Below, piece by piece: positions 13,701-24,066 of a stretch of DNA of 64,000 nucleotides (the stretch's first letter is position 1; each line of letters starts with the position of its first letter). The translations under genes were made by a program, and so were the position numbers. Source of the DNA: Pycnopodia helianthoides (lineage: Eukaryota; Echinodermata; Asteroidea; Forcipulatida; Asteriidae); the NCBI GenBank assembly GCA_032158295.1, contig CM063243.1, positions 6,642,948 through 6,706,947 on the forward strand, given 5' to 3'. Below the pieces are notes generated by a model. The model saw only the letters and a list, made by a program, of their open reading frames with translations. It was not told where the DNA came from and ran no database searches.

Positions 13701-16700
13701 CATCAAATTGGCTGGTCTCATTTTAGTGAGAACAAACTAAAAATGTTGCTGTTTCGTTCGGAATTCTTCACTAGTTCATATATTGCTTATCACTGCAATG
13801 TGATTGGTCTGTAAGGCCATGGTGTAGGGACCATTTTCATTATGCTCTTCTAAGCAGACAAAAAAACTTGCTAAGCAAATATATTTGAGTAATAGTGATG
13901 AAGCACCAGTCACATCAATGATAATGTTATTTTGTGTACTCAGCAGAGTTTTTCTTTGCTATTTCATAGAGCTAACCAGCTCTATGAATATGAAGCCCCA
14001 TCTCCTTAACCTTAGTGACAATTTTGATTATCTGAGGATACTTTTGATTATTACAGCCTTCTTGGTATAGATAAGTTAATACTTTATGCTGTCAATGAGT
14101 GGGCCTTGGATATCAAGAAGACACAACTGCCTAGTCTCCTAGGAGGAGTGGGACCAATGCATTCCCTCGTCCAACTGGGTATGTGATTAAACATAATATT
14201 ATCATTGTTCAGTAAATGGGGGTACTGTGAGTAAATGAGAGGGCAGTTTTGGGTGGTACGGTGAGTGAATGAGCGGGCTGTTTTGGGTGGTACTGTGAGT
14301 AAATGAGAGGGCAGTTTTGGGTGGTACTGTGAGTAAATGAGAGGCAGTTTTGGGTGGTACTGTGAGTAAATGAGAGGCAGTTTTGGGTGGTACTGTAGTA
14401 AATGAGCGGGCAGTTTTGGGTGGTACTGTGAGTAAATGAGAGGGCAGTTTTGGGTGGTACTGTGAGTAAATGAGCAGGCAGTTTTGGGTGGTACTGTGAT
14501 AAATGAGGGCAGTTTGGTGTACGGTGAGTGAATGAGCGGGCAGTTTTGGGTGGTACGTGAGTAAATGAGAGGGCAGTTTTGGGTGGTACTGTGAGTAAAT
14601 GAGCGGGCGTTTTGGGTGGTACAGCGAGTAAATGAGCGGGCAGTTTTGGGTGGTACAGTGGGTAAATGAACAGGCAGTTTTGGGTGGTACAGTGAGTAAA
14701 TGAGCGGGCAGTTTTGGGTGGTACAGTGAGTAAATGAGCAGGCAATTTTGGGTGGTACTGTGAGTAAATGAGCGGGCAGTTTTGGGTGGTTCAGTGAGTA
14801 AATGAGCGGGCAGTTTTGGGTGGTACAGCGAGTAAATGAGCGGGCAGTTTTGGGAGGTACAGTGAGTAAATGAGCGGGCAGTTTTGGGTGGTACTGTGAG
14901 TAAATGAGCGGGCAGTTTTGGGTGGTACAGCGAGTAAAAGGTTAAATTGTTTGCTTTATTTATTTGTCATTCTTTTAATGGATATGTATGTTTCAATTGG
15001 TTGATACAGTTCAAGGTCTTGTTGACTTGGTACGTCTGCCTATGGAGCAATACAAGAAAGATGGACGCTTAATGAGAGGTTTTCAACGAGGGGCCAGCTC
15101 CTTTGGGACTTCCACTGCAATGGCTGCAGTAGAACTCACCAATAGAATGGTCAGGATACTCCAGGTAACGGATTCTGGTGTTAGTTCAAAAGCCTATTGT
15201 AAAAGTATAGGTCAGCCCTTGTAGTCAATGATATTTTCCTACCTTTTCCCAAGGGCCAAATATCATGCCTGATTATACTTGCTGACAAAGACTTGTATGT
15301 TAACTAGGAGTAAAACTTGTCTATTCTTAGACTGCAGCAGAGACAGCGTATGACATGGTGTCCCCTGGACCAAGTGTCTCCAGTCGAGCCATAACCTATG
15401 GACCTTTTGGTCAGTCTAGATTAGCCAGACAACCAACAGACTTCAGAGAGGGCATGGCCAATGCATTCAATGTTGTTAGAGAGGTGAGTAAATAGAAAGA
15501 TCTTCACTACTTGGTTTATACATTTTGATATTTGAACAGTTCCTCTGATTGTAGGCCGAGTTCCATGGTGGAGTAGGTTTCTTATTTTTTCAATCTCTAT
15601 GCCAGATTGGGGAGAGTGTATAAAAAAACTAAACAAGTGCCTGTCTAGAAACATGTAGGTCTGACTGTACAAATATCAACTTGTTTTCATCTTCTGTTTT
15701 ATTTTTTGTCCCCAAATATTTATGTGATTAAGTTATTATTGGTGCTTTTTGGCCATCCACCAAATCCACCTTTGTTTTCGTCAAGTTTTTTTGTTTCCTT
15801 CTTCTTCTTTTTCTTATTACACTTCTTTACAGCTCAAATCTCATTGGTTTAACACATGAAACTCATGCGTGTTCAATCTCAGGAACTACAGTTTTAAAAA
15901 ATACAAACAATACATTAACTCAAAGCCAATGCTCTAGCTAATATACAAACAACATGACACCAACATTGCATCATTATTACCTGTTTGTTTTTTTATGTTT
16001 TTGAATTTGTGGCAAGGACCACTTGGTCATGTTGTGGGGACGACTTGGTCAATGTTACACATTAGATGCATTCGGCAACACACGGAATTCACAAAATTTA
16101 TAACCTAGTTGAAAGTAAAATGAAAACCGGACCATGGAAATAAGCTTTTCTTGCTCTGTGCTTATAAATTGCAATTATGAATTGTTTTACGCCTCTGTAA
16201 AAGATAACAGTTAACCTGTATAGTGCCCTCCTGTGAAATTATTATTTTGTTCTACTATTCTCTTGGGATTTGTACATAACTGTAGTGAGCAGACCATCTC
16301 ATACTTAACATTGTCACAGCAGGACAAATCATTATGACCTCATGTAGGTAATGAAATCAGTTGTCAACTTGCATTAGTTCAATAGATACTATTTTAAAAA
16401 TGTGTGTAGGTTACCCACAAGGATTAGGAATCACCTTTCAATCTATTCCAAACTGAAAGTTCAAATTAAGAATAATATGAGGATAAAATGGCTTCTACAG
16501 CAAAAGTGATCATTCTTCAAATGGTTTCTGTTTATGAAATGATCAGTTAAATATAGAAAGCTCGTTGAAGTCATGAAGTGCAGTTTGGAAAAATGTGTAC
16601 TTTTTTACAGAAAAGAGAATATAAAAATTGACTTTTTTCAAACCACAAGCTTTCTGAAATAGAATCCTTTCTCAAAGGCTTTATGGACAGTATGCCTAAC

Positions 16701-17610
16701 TGGCTAATGTGCTGAAAGCATGACAAACAGCATTAGACGTGAACACTAAGCTGCCTTAATTCCAGTGCCAACCACACTTCTGAGTGGTTGATGTTCTGCA
16801 CTAGGTTTTCAACCAAGTTTCAAGTGTAATGTTAGTTTTGGAGGTCTTGTTTATCATCATTTTCTTTTCTTCTCTATGTAAATTTTAATTTGTTTTTAAA
16901 TGTAAATATGTAAACTGTTTTTATACTTCTTTTTATTGTTGCTTTTGTCATCTACTAATCCCAAGCTGTAACTTCTTTATTATTTTTAATATCAACTTTC
17001 TTGTAATTGCCCAACAAAGATGAAAACAGTTTTTTTTTAATAAGTTGAATTTTGGTAAACATGTAGTTGGTGTTGACCCTGCTTTTAAACATCACGATAC
17101 CTCTAGGTCAGTGTGTGATAGCTTATTGATTGGGATTTGGTTTTGATCTTATCAGATAAAAATGTACATTGTTAAATCTGCAAAGCAATCTGTAAGAGAT
17201 GTTGGGAATTAATTTAGGATGTTGCAGTTTGATTTGAATTTTTAGAGAAAATATCTTGTGCCTTTACTATTACAGATGAGTTAGAAAGTAGTAGTTGCTG
17301 ATACCAAAGTTGCTTTTAAGAATAATGTGTTCAGCGTATAGAAGTAAGACACTTTATTTCTTCCTATTTTTCTTAGGGTCTTGAGGATGCAGCTGCTGCC
17401 ATCGTTCAGGTTGCTAAGGATGAGCATGAACATAAGGGCGTGTCTGGGGCAGTGGGGGGCATCTTGAGACAGATCCCTCCCACGGTTATCAAACCCCTCA
17501 TACTAGCATCTGAGGCTACATCTAGTGTCTTGGGAGGAATGAGGAACCAGATGTTACCGGATGCTCGTAAGGAGGATGCTGAGAAGTGGCGATCAGAGCA
17601 AAATAAGTGA
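422..17610 (+). CDS. ATG2: ATG2 autophagy-related lipid-transfer protein, 3' portion (17 exons)
   Basis: ATG2 is a rod-shaped lipid-transfer protein that bridges the ER and the growing phagophore and works with WIPI and ATG9. Exons read with GT-AG sites and consistent phase: 422-492, 856-923, 1548-1751, 2364-2499, 3197-3441, 4022-4290, 4652-4784, 6307-6474, 7950-8051, 8720-8789, 9503-9793 (apparent frameshift), 12652-12721, 13329-13411, 14057-14178, 15010-15164, 15331-15483, 17377-17610 (TGA 17608-17610). Residue blocks that match vertebrate ATG2A/B in order include FLIDDASLYLSD, NNVVHLRTCADSC, GPMHSLVQL, DGRLMRG, GAVGG, PPTVIKPLILA and SSVLGGMRNQ. About 855 residues are present; the N-terminal chorein half lies left of the window. 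Invertebrates usually have a single ATG2, so I do not assign A or B. Confidence 0.95.
2838..2960 (+). repeat. tRNA-derived SINE-like fragment
   Basis: Inside an ATG2 intron. The text around 2840-2900 resembles a tRNA-type promoter: an A-box-like stretch near 2845 and a B-box-like ATTTCAATCCTGGTCAC near 2887. It is followed by non-tRNA sequence. It cannot form a complete tRNA gene; a degraded SINE is the simplest reading. Confidence 0.45.
4867..4937 (+). repeat. short tandem repeat, about 24-bp unit, three copies
   Basis: The phrase CAATGGCCTGTACATAGCAT recurs three times in a row in an ATG2 intron, with nearly identical copies. Confidence 0.8.
5563..6306 (+). repeat. 42-bp minisatellite abutting an ATG2 splice acceptor
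   Basis: About 17 nearly identical copies of a 42-bp unit containing GTGCCTAAACCAATGCTACT and ending TTATGCATCTT. Several units carry 1-4 bp deletions. The last, shortened unit changes CATCTT to CATCTCAG and so forms the 3' splice site of the exon starting at 6307. Long open frames on both strands across this array are an artefact of the repeat period (42 is divisible by 3). Confidence 0.95.
6307..9793 (+). CDS. ATG2: ATG2 exons 6307-9793
   Basis: Four exons: 6307-6474, 7950-8051, 8720-8789 and 9503-9793. They encode a VRFQH start, then DIEVRDRLANSQINKFLYLY, then RPDPNLTAEECCLRISLQPL and DSLFFLHDFFTKVS, all in the order seen in ATG2 homologues. The exon at 6307 begins directly after a 42-bp minisatellite. 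In the last exon the frame open from 9503 hits a TGA at 9709-9711. The downstream frame that joins correctly to the next exon (ending GTPIFFK) is offset by one base. A missing base near 9690-9702, or an 86-97 bp intron with a weak donor at 9665, would repair it. Confidence 0.88.
7432..7880. mobile_element. TTAA-type MITE, degenerate
   Basis: In an ATG2 intron. It starts with GTTAAAG and shares scattered blocks, in opposite orientation, with 40315-40709: the AAATCAATAGAAGTATGTCAA, TGTTTCTCAACAAG and ATAAATCAGCATTACGTTGAC regions. The shared blocks include imperfect ends. The right boundary is uncertain. Confidence 0.5.
8108..8345 (+). repeat. tRNA-derived SINE
   Basis: In an ATG2 intron. It contains a B-box-like GGTTCGAATCC near 8171 and an A-box-like GGTTGACTCAGTGG near 8123, then a tRNA-unrelated tail rich in CCCTACC and TTTTCCTCCC. 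The spacing between boxes is tRNA-like, but the flanks do not fold as a tRNA. Confidence 0.6.
8870..8978 (-). repeat. tRNA-derived SINE head, minus strand
   Basis: Read on the minus strand, the segment has CTCAGTGGTCGAGTTGGTAA followed by a GGGTTTGAATACC B box at tRNA-like spacing. Dispersed SINE heads in invertebrates have this form. It lies in the ATG2 intron after exon 8720-8789. Confidence 0.65.
9794..12651 (+). other. ATG2: large ATG2 intron
   Basis: 2.9-kb intron between the GTPIFFK exon and the exon starting SFVFSPDV. Apart from the MITE at 11582-11922, I see only AT-rich sequence without convincing coding content; short open frames here lack homology or splice context. Confidence 0.7.
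11582..11922 (-). mobile_element. TTAA-flanked MITE, 341 bp, family A copy 1
   Basis: Begins TTAAAGGCCCTGTACACT and ends AAGTGTACAATACCTTTAA, so it has inverted ends and TTAA at both borders. It is the inverted, near full-length copy of 38743-39083. It contains a perfect palindrome, TTATCGCGCGCGATAA. It lies in the ATG2 intron 9794-12651. TTAA targets are typical of piggyBac-like elements; no transposase is present. Confidence 0.85.
12652..17610 (+). CDS. ATG2: ATG2 C-terminal (ATG_C) domain exons
   Basis: Exons 12652-12721, 13329-13411, 14057-14178, 15010-15164, 15331-15483 and 17377-17610 encode the conserved C-terminal domain shared by ATG2 and VPS13 families. Visible blocks are VPIKLDYEGKRVDMEQ, GLLIGLGQLNHSELTLKRL, LLGGVGPMHSLVQL, LPMEQYKKDGRLMRGFQRGA, TAAETAYDMVSPGPSVSSR, and a final exon with GAVGGILRQIPPTVIKPL. 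The protein ends at TGA 17608-17610 shortly after a WRSEQNK tail, where vertebrate ATG2A also ends. In the family this domain sits at the end of the rod that contacts membranes and scramblases. Confidence 0.95.
14210..14938 (+). repeat. 34-bp minisatellite in ATG2 intron
   Basis: About 21 copies of a roughly 34-bp unit, TGGTACTGTGAGTAAATGAG plus GCGGGCAGTTTTGGG, with point changes and small deletions. It starts about 30 bp after the splice donor at 14179. Every unit carries a GTGAGTAAA-like string that resembles a 5' splice site. Confidence 0.95.
15484..17376 (+). other. ATG2: last ATG2 intron
   Basis: 1.9-kb intron with GTGAGT donor and TTTTCTTAG acceptor. AT-rich; no repeat array, RNA gene or coding segment seen. 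Confidence 0.75.
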
Positions 17611-18422
17611 AAGTTGGAGAGAGAAAACATGGGAGTTTGATTTATAGTAATGGAAAATGACTGGCTAGAAAGATATTTATAGAAAAAACAAAAGTCCAAA
17701 ATTTAACCAGTTTTAGAGAAAGCACAACATTGGTTTATATTGGGGGAAAAACCTGTTCTGTTTAATAATTGAGGCAGCCTCTGATAGTCAGTTCCATTGC
17801 ATCAAAACATGGAGCAGTGTACAATACAATAGTGTTTCTCTATTACCATTGATTCAAAGACAGCATAAATGTTACTTTTTTTACACTCCAGCCTGTTTGG
17901 AGACAATTGTAGTAGCACTATTTAAATATCTGTATGAGCTATAATGATTCTGCAAATGTAACAACTCAATGTTTTGATATATATACTTTAACTGTCTTCA
18001 CTAATATTATTATTGTATTTTATCATTACTTCTACAGAGCAAGCAAAGCAAAAGCAGAACTTTGTTGTTGTTTCTGATATTTTATATATCAATCAACTGG
18101 TTTTAGAGTAAGAAACATTTGAAGGGTTAAAGGTTGATGGGAATTTGGATTCTATGTATAGGCATGCACCTACAAGTACTAAAATTGTTACCTCACTTTA
18201 GAAAACCTCCACACAAAGTTATCCAATAAGCTTTGATTAAATAAGAGGCCATGCAAATTGTTTAATTTCCATTGCCTTTTAAGAGTAACAGGGATAGATC
18301 AATTTCCCCGCCTTTGTTTTGTTACATGTGCCTGTAATTTGCTAAATATGTACATGTACTTTAAAAAGTACTTGTATTGGTCAATGAGTATTTGTACTTG
18401 TGGACTCTTTGACTGAAATAAA
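17611..18422 (+). other. probable ATG2 3' UTR with poly(A) signal
   Basis: Non-coding sequence follows the ATG2 stop codon. A canonical AATAAA lies at 18417-18422 in the same strand and is the first clear signal at a typical distance. Assigning it to ATG2 is inference. Confidence 0.5.
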
Positions 18423-19499
18423 CTGAAATGAGGGGATAATTAAGAATTTCCAAAAAGGTTTTTCTGTTATTAGCTATTTGAATTGGAATTCACCCAGTGA
18501 AATCTGAGTGTGTTTGTCTGATTGGGGCTGTTTATATCCTAACTGGGAGAAGAAGGTTCCGATCAGGGTAACAGTGAAGCCTAATCTGGATAATTAGGGT
18601 TCCAACCACCTTTTCAGATGTTTAATTCTTTATTTAAGAGACCATAGCGGCCTCAAGAAGCTTGTACCAAAATACCCATAGCAGCAACAAAGGGGCAAGA
18701 TTATACCTATATGTATCAAAAGGTCATGTCCCTAATTGACAATTTCCAATGATTCCCATGTTAAACCAACAAAAGTCCTATTTCATATTATATTTCCAGA
18801 CATTCTTACCGGAGTTGTGTCCAAATATTAAACAATATTAACCCTGTCTGAGCGTGTGGTTGTTACACAGAAATGAGTGGTATCTAAAAGGTCAAGGTAG
18901 CAGTATGTAAGAAAAAGTATGTTGTGTTAAATTAAAGTTTGGTTTTAATAAGTGGGTAACAGAAGGTGCAATAATAATGAATTGCCAAAGATCAAACAAA
19001 GTAAGATTCATTCATTTTAGAGAGAGAAGACTTTGTTAATATTTACCACAGAGCTGTGTGTAGGGAGAAAGAGAGTTGATGAATAGGCCTACAAAGAAAA
19101 TGTACCCAAAACAAACATTCATATATCTAGAGTCAGAGCCGTACTGAGACTCTGGGTGACAGCAGACTTACCGGCTCAATCAATCTGTCTCAGAAATGTG
19201 CCATGCCCCAAAATATGTAATTAATAGAACATTTAAATGCGCAATTCTTCTTTGTTTTTCATGTAAACAAAATAAACTGATTAGCTTGGTTTTACCCTTA
19301 CACCAATGTGTGATAAATACTGATAACTATGCTGTCAACTACCGATTGAGTTTCTTTGAAAAGGGCGATCTACATTTTGGTCATCTTCTTGCAAAAACAC
19401 CGAGTCCATATAAAGGCACCTGGCAGTGGTATTTTGTAAAAATAAAGCTTTTGTCATTAATATATGTATTTTGATGAGTGGATTGTGAATAAACAGTTG
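18423..19499. other. intergenic sequence
   Basis: No supported gene or clear repeat boundary. Short open frames lack homology. Confidence 0.5.
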
Positions 19500-19860
19500 A
19501 AGGTACACGTTGCCTTAAATCGGCCGAGTTGGTCTATAAAAAGCGTTTGTAAACCGTTTGTTATAAAATGCATATGGTTAGAAAGATGTTTTAAACAATG
19601 ATCCACACAAATATGCCTCGAAATTGCGTGGTTTTCCTTTTACATCGTGAACTAACACAGTCGGCCATTTTATGGAGTCTGACTCCACAAAATGGCCGAC
19701 CATTTTAGTTCGCAAAGTTAAAGAAAACTACGGAATTTCGAGGCATATTTGTGTGGATCACTGTATTCTACTTTTAAAACATCTTTCTAACCATATGCAT
19801 TTTATAACAAACGGTTTTTATAGACCAACTCGACCGATCCAAGGCAACGTGTACCTAGTA
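19500..19860. mobile_element. palindromic (foldback) MITE, about 360 bp
   Basis: Left end AGGTACACGTTGCCTT and right end AAGGCAACGTGTACCT are perfect inverses. The inversion continues inward (GAGTTGGTCTATAAA, ATGCATATGGTTAGAAAGAT, AATATGCCTCGAAAT) almost to the centre near 19680, so nearly the whole element is two arms. Confidence 0.9.
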
Positions 19861-19904
19861 AGGTTTTTAAAAATTATTTTTTATTTTAATTACAAATTTA
19901 AGAG

Positions 19905-20475
19905 TAGGCCCCCCTTTACCTTGACACATGGTGGCGCTGTTCGTGACGTCAATCAAGGCACGATATTTGTAGAAAAAAATATAGTCTGGCCCCGTACATT
20001 ACGTCTGGGTACCTGTTCGGTATGATGCGTATGCGGACGTCACCCACATCACAGTATACATGTACTAGCTAGCGTATACTAGCTGGCTTCAGCGCGGTCT
20101 CAATCGAAAACCGAGGAATTCATACATGGCACATTGCGCCGAAAACGGCGTCGGACCGGACCACTTTGCCCTCGTTAGTCTGACTTTCGCGGCCCACAAC
20201 CGCTTATACTTGGGATCTGCAGGAAACAAATGCAGACTGACCCCATCACTAGTTGTTTAGCTGCATACAGCAGCAATACACTTGGTCGGCATGGCCGGAA
20301 AATGCAAGAAAAAATTATTTTTCGAAACGTACAAGATCACTACTGGGACCTACTTGCACGTGTGTTTACAACGTAAATGCAAGCAAATTCGAGGGGGTCG
20401 ATGTTTGATCAAGGCGAAGTCTGCCTTGATTGATGTCACAAAAGGGGATGGGCGGAGTCACCCCCCGAACAACTT
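19905..20475. mobile_element. inverted-repeat element, degenerate
   Basis: GTGACGTCAATCAAGGC near 19940 is mirrored by GCCTTGATTGATGTCAC near 20423. The interior is more GC-rich than its surroundings and has an open frame from an ATG at 20291, which I do not regard as a gene. Outer limits are approximate. Confidence 0.5.
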
Positions 20476-23400
20476 TATCTATTTTTTTAACATATAAATC
20501 CTCACAAACAATTACTCAAAAAATTGTTTTATTGTTAATATACATAAACTCTTATGTTTAAAAAAAAAATCTATTTCCAGGTGACTTGAAATAATATCTT
20601 GATGATTGTACACAGAAAATTGTGAACATAACAAATGCAAGGTGACCAGTGTCAAGCAATGCAAAGTTTATTTTGGTTCAACTTTTCATTAAACATGTCT
20701 GTGCTTTGTTTTTAATGCAAGTGGTTAATTTTTTACAGCTTAACAAATATTTTTAAATCATACAAATGCACCCAGAATTTGAGAAATATGTGTAAATAGT
20801 AAAATGTGCTAGATGGTTATTAAATTATGTAAATGTACAACCAAATAAATGTTCATGACTTTTATTCAGAATGGAGAGTTACTTGTAAATACATATTATC
20901 ATCGTTATTAGCAGGCATGTAACTGTAACTTCACCAAACAAGAGGAAATTACAAAATTTCAATGATTTTGTACAGTATTTTTCAATTTTGAATGGTAAAA
21001 CAGAATAAAAAAGAGGAAATCAGCTGATCCGAGGAAAAGTTGCATGCCTGTATTAGACAAGGGGGAAGGGGGCCGTAGATATCTTACTCAATGCAACATG
21101 TATGTGAAATACTAAATGTACAGTGAATACATGTACATGTACATACATGTACTTCACATATCTTCATTCTCGATTTAAGTTAGAGATGGCAATTTTTAAA
21201 AAATTTTTAACAGGCCTAAAATTTTATCCTTAAATGGTCAAAACAATGTTTACTTTGTAAAAGGCACTTCTATGTGAAAAATGTACACATGCATTTCTAC
21301 TCAGTAGCACCACTGCATAAGGAAGGAGCACCTGGAATAACTACTGTAACTACAGGTTAAACCAAGGCCTGTCTGAAGATTGTTTTTTTTCCTGAGTTCC
21401 TCTGGACTTTTCGCGTGGTAAGATTTTATTTACATTTGTCTGGTCTTTCAGAGACAGAAAATGGAGTGTCTACACAGTTCCCAATATGTAATTCAGTTAC
21501 CAACAACTCTGTATAAAGTCAATAGACCCCTTGCACTGGCTGCTGTTACTGAGGTCAAACAATAGAAACGCATCGCACACAACTCTCAGCCAATGATAGG
21601 TCTTCATTGACCTCAGTGAGGGCACTGTTTGGGCTTGTGATGTCATACGCAAGGGGGTCTATGGTTTGGAATCAAACAAAAGTTAAATATGTTCTCTAGG
21701 TTAAATGATTGTATTGAAACCTATTGTTTTGTTTGTCTGACAAATCGGGGTTTAATTTAAGAATATATCAACTGATGTAAAAATATTCTGGTACTAATTT
21801 TTGTATTTTTGCCTTTGTTGCTGGATTATGTTGATTGCATCGTCTGATTTGATCAACTTTTGATATGAAGAAAGAGGACACATCTCAAAATTTGTTCAGC
21901 TGTAATTATTTTTTACTCTTTAATTTCTGTGGAAATTATGAAACAAAATGTAAAATTTCCAATGCAACCAGTGTAGTATCTCGCAAAAGAAATGATCATC
22001 TCTTTAGAAACAACAAGTTTTGAAAAGAAAACATCACAAGTTTCAAATTTGATGCAGATTGTGACTTCTTAAAAAAAAATTATAAGTAGATGAAATAAAA
22101 ACTTGGGGCTGATGCTAAAAGGGTGATATTCCTCCTAATAATATATACTTGCACAACATGTACAGACTACTCTTGTTTGTTTGTTTTTGGTTTTTGTGTG
22201 GGTGGGGGTTAAACCATGTACATGTATTCATTCAACCTTTGACACTCATTCATTCCCTCTAACTGCACAAACTATTGCCCAGGAGGGTTTTAATTATCTC
22301 ATTATTGTTTACGTTTTCTGGTTGAAAGCTTTCAAATGAGTTTAAAGGAACCATCTTAACTCTGTGTTTTTTTTAGCATTGATGATAGGGTTTATCTATA
22401 TCATGTTTTTTTTTAAATTCTGTCCAAAGTCTCATATAATATGGTTGAAAACAAGTGCTGGACTGTTGCATACATCTACATTTACTATTTAAATACACCC
22501 AAGTGGACCAAAGTATTTTTTACAAGAACTGGTCCAGCAGACTTTTTGTAACTTTTCCACAATTTTGTTCAAACTGTTCTACATTATCTGTCAATATTGT
22601 AAAGGTTTCAAACAAAAGTCATTTTGAATACATTGATAGTTAAGTTCTTTATTTTCCAACCACTAGATGTGTTACAGAAAGGGTTTTGGGTATTGTCTCC
22701 AATACACAATAACAGAATTTGGACGGCAGTTGACCAATTAGAAGCAGGGATTTACACTTGATGGAGGAAAAGCTATTAGCCTCCAGCAAACTTGCATCCT
22801 GGCTAATGATTGGTCAACAACTGTGGGATTACATGTACATGTATTTCTATATCCCACTCAAAACTTTACCAAACACATTACACTGACATATACATGTATA
22901 CATGTACATGCCGATGCAGAGCAACATGGTTAATGGTTGTAAAGTCAAGAATTTTACTTTTTAATGCACTACAGTCCTGAGATAAACTTCAAAGTTAAAC
23001 CTTTTCAAGGATTTGAGCAAACTTATACTGAAACAATAAAGACACCAGAATGAGGTAAAAACCCTCATAAACTTTAAACAGAACAATACTGTTTTGTGTC
23101 ATACTGTCATTAGTCTTTTTTAGAAGTTTGTTGAAGCATAAACTTGTCAACGTTTTCAAGAGAAGGGCATGTCAAAATGCGAATGCGTTTGAAGATTTGC
23201 TTAATTTGAAACTTAACTTTCTTGTGCAGTTAAGTGCTCTAGTGTTTTTCTAAGAGTTTAACCTAATCAATCGTTTTTACAAACCAGTTCTTAGTCAGAC
23301 ATGACTAAACGTGCTAATGTAAAAATACCACAACGTACTTTTGCGCCCAATTATAGTGTATTTTTTTACAAAGTGAAGGCCAGACATGTCACATGATCAT

Positions 23401-23556
23401 GTGCATTATAAAAAGCCTGTCTCTTTTTGAAAAAGCAACTACAACTATCCTACATGCCCATTCAATGTACTTGGCACACGGATGTGTTGGGGATGCCTGT
23501 CTCTTCATACACAAAAGGAATATGACTATGTTTAGGAATATAACTACTAATAACTC
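20476..23556. other. intergenic AT-rich sequence
   Basis: No supported gene. It contains short alternating ACATGTACATGTAC runs (near 21130 and 22900) and the small MITE at 21531-21662; otherwise nothing identifiable. Confidence 0.5.
21531..21662. mobile_element. short MITE with AATAGACCCC ends
   Basis: Left AATAGACCCCTTGC and right GCAAGGGGGTCTAT form inverted ends of a roughly 130-bp segment. Internal GAGGTCAA near the left and TTGACCTC near the right extend the inversion. A related copy lies at 44614-44768. Confidence 0.7.
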
Positions 23557-23562
23557 TTTATT
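23557..23562 (-). terminator. poly(A) signal candidate for homeobox gene 1
   Basis: AATAAA on the minus strand about 200 bp downstream of the last open codon (23758) of the homeobox gene. Confidence 0.45.
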
Positions 23563-23757
23563 CAATTTCACTTAGAATATCATCCCAGTTTCAGACTAAG
23601 CTTGAGTTGAGCCTTGGTATGGGCTTCATGGAATACAAGAAATAGCCCAGTTCGGACAGTTCAGAGTCTATTTGCACTGTATGACTTACTGGTTATCAAC
23701 ATCAGAGTTTACATCAAGGTCTATAAACAAGCTATGGGAATCAAAGCTGCAACTCTG

Positions 23758-24066
23758 TCATGGCTGTGATGCAATATCAGTTGACACTTGTCTTTGATCA
23801 GAGATAAGAACTTGTGTTGGAGATGATGTTTGAGATGTGGATTGAGTTGTGACATTAAGGGGCCGACTACCATGTGTTCTGGTATACTCCCTTTGGATTG
23901 CTTTTATGTTGAATGGGTCCATACTTGGGTAGCCATGAAAGTTTTCTGAGTAGGAAACATCCCCTGAAGAAGAATACTCATTGATATGTTGATGGGGTTT
24001 AGAGTTTAAAGTAGGCAAGTCCTTGGGATGAGGTAGCGTTGCGAGGTAGGATACCCTGTGAGACAT
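23758..24066 (-). CDS. probable C-terminal continuation of homeobox gene 1 in shifted frame
   Basis: The main frame stops at 23999 (ending GLAYFKL). An overlapping frame, shifted by one base, stays open from at least 24066 to a stop at 23758 and encodes Ser/Thr/Gln-rich sequence (for example THGSRPLNVTTQSTSQTSS) with the same character as the rest of the tail. A one-base frameshift or assembly error near 24000-24070 would join them; alternatively this is 3' UTR. Confidence 0.4.
   Translation of the reverse strand: MSHRVSYLATLPHPKDLPTLNSKPHQHINEYSSSGDVSYSENFHGYPSMDPFNIKAIQREYTRTHGSRPLNVTTQSTSQTSSPTQVLISDQRQVSTDIASQP

Noticed and set aside
14209..14745. 178-codon minus-strand frame with HLLTVPPKT repeats
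   Set aside because: It is a translation of the 34-bp minisatellite, with frame kept by chance indels; no gene context.
20282..20497. 71-codon plus-strand frame starting MAGKCKKKLFFETYK with GC-rich upstream sequence
   Set aside because: It lies inside an inverted-repeat element and lacks homology or supported splicing.
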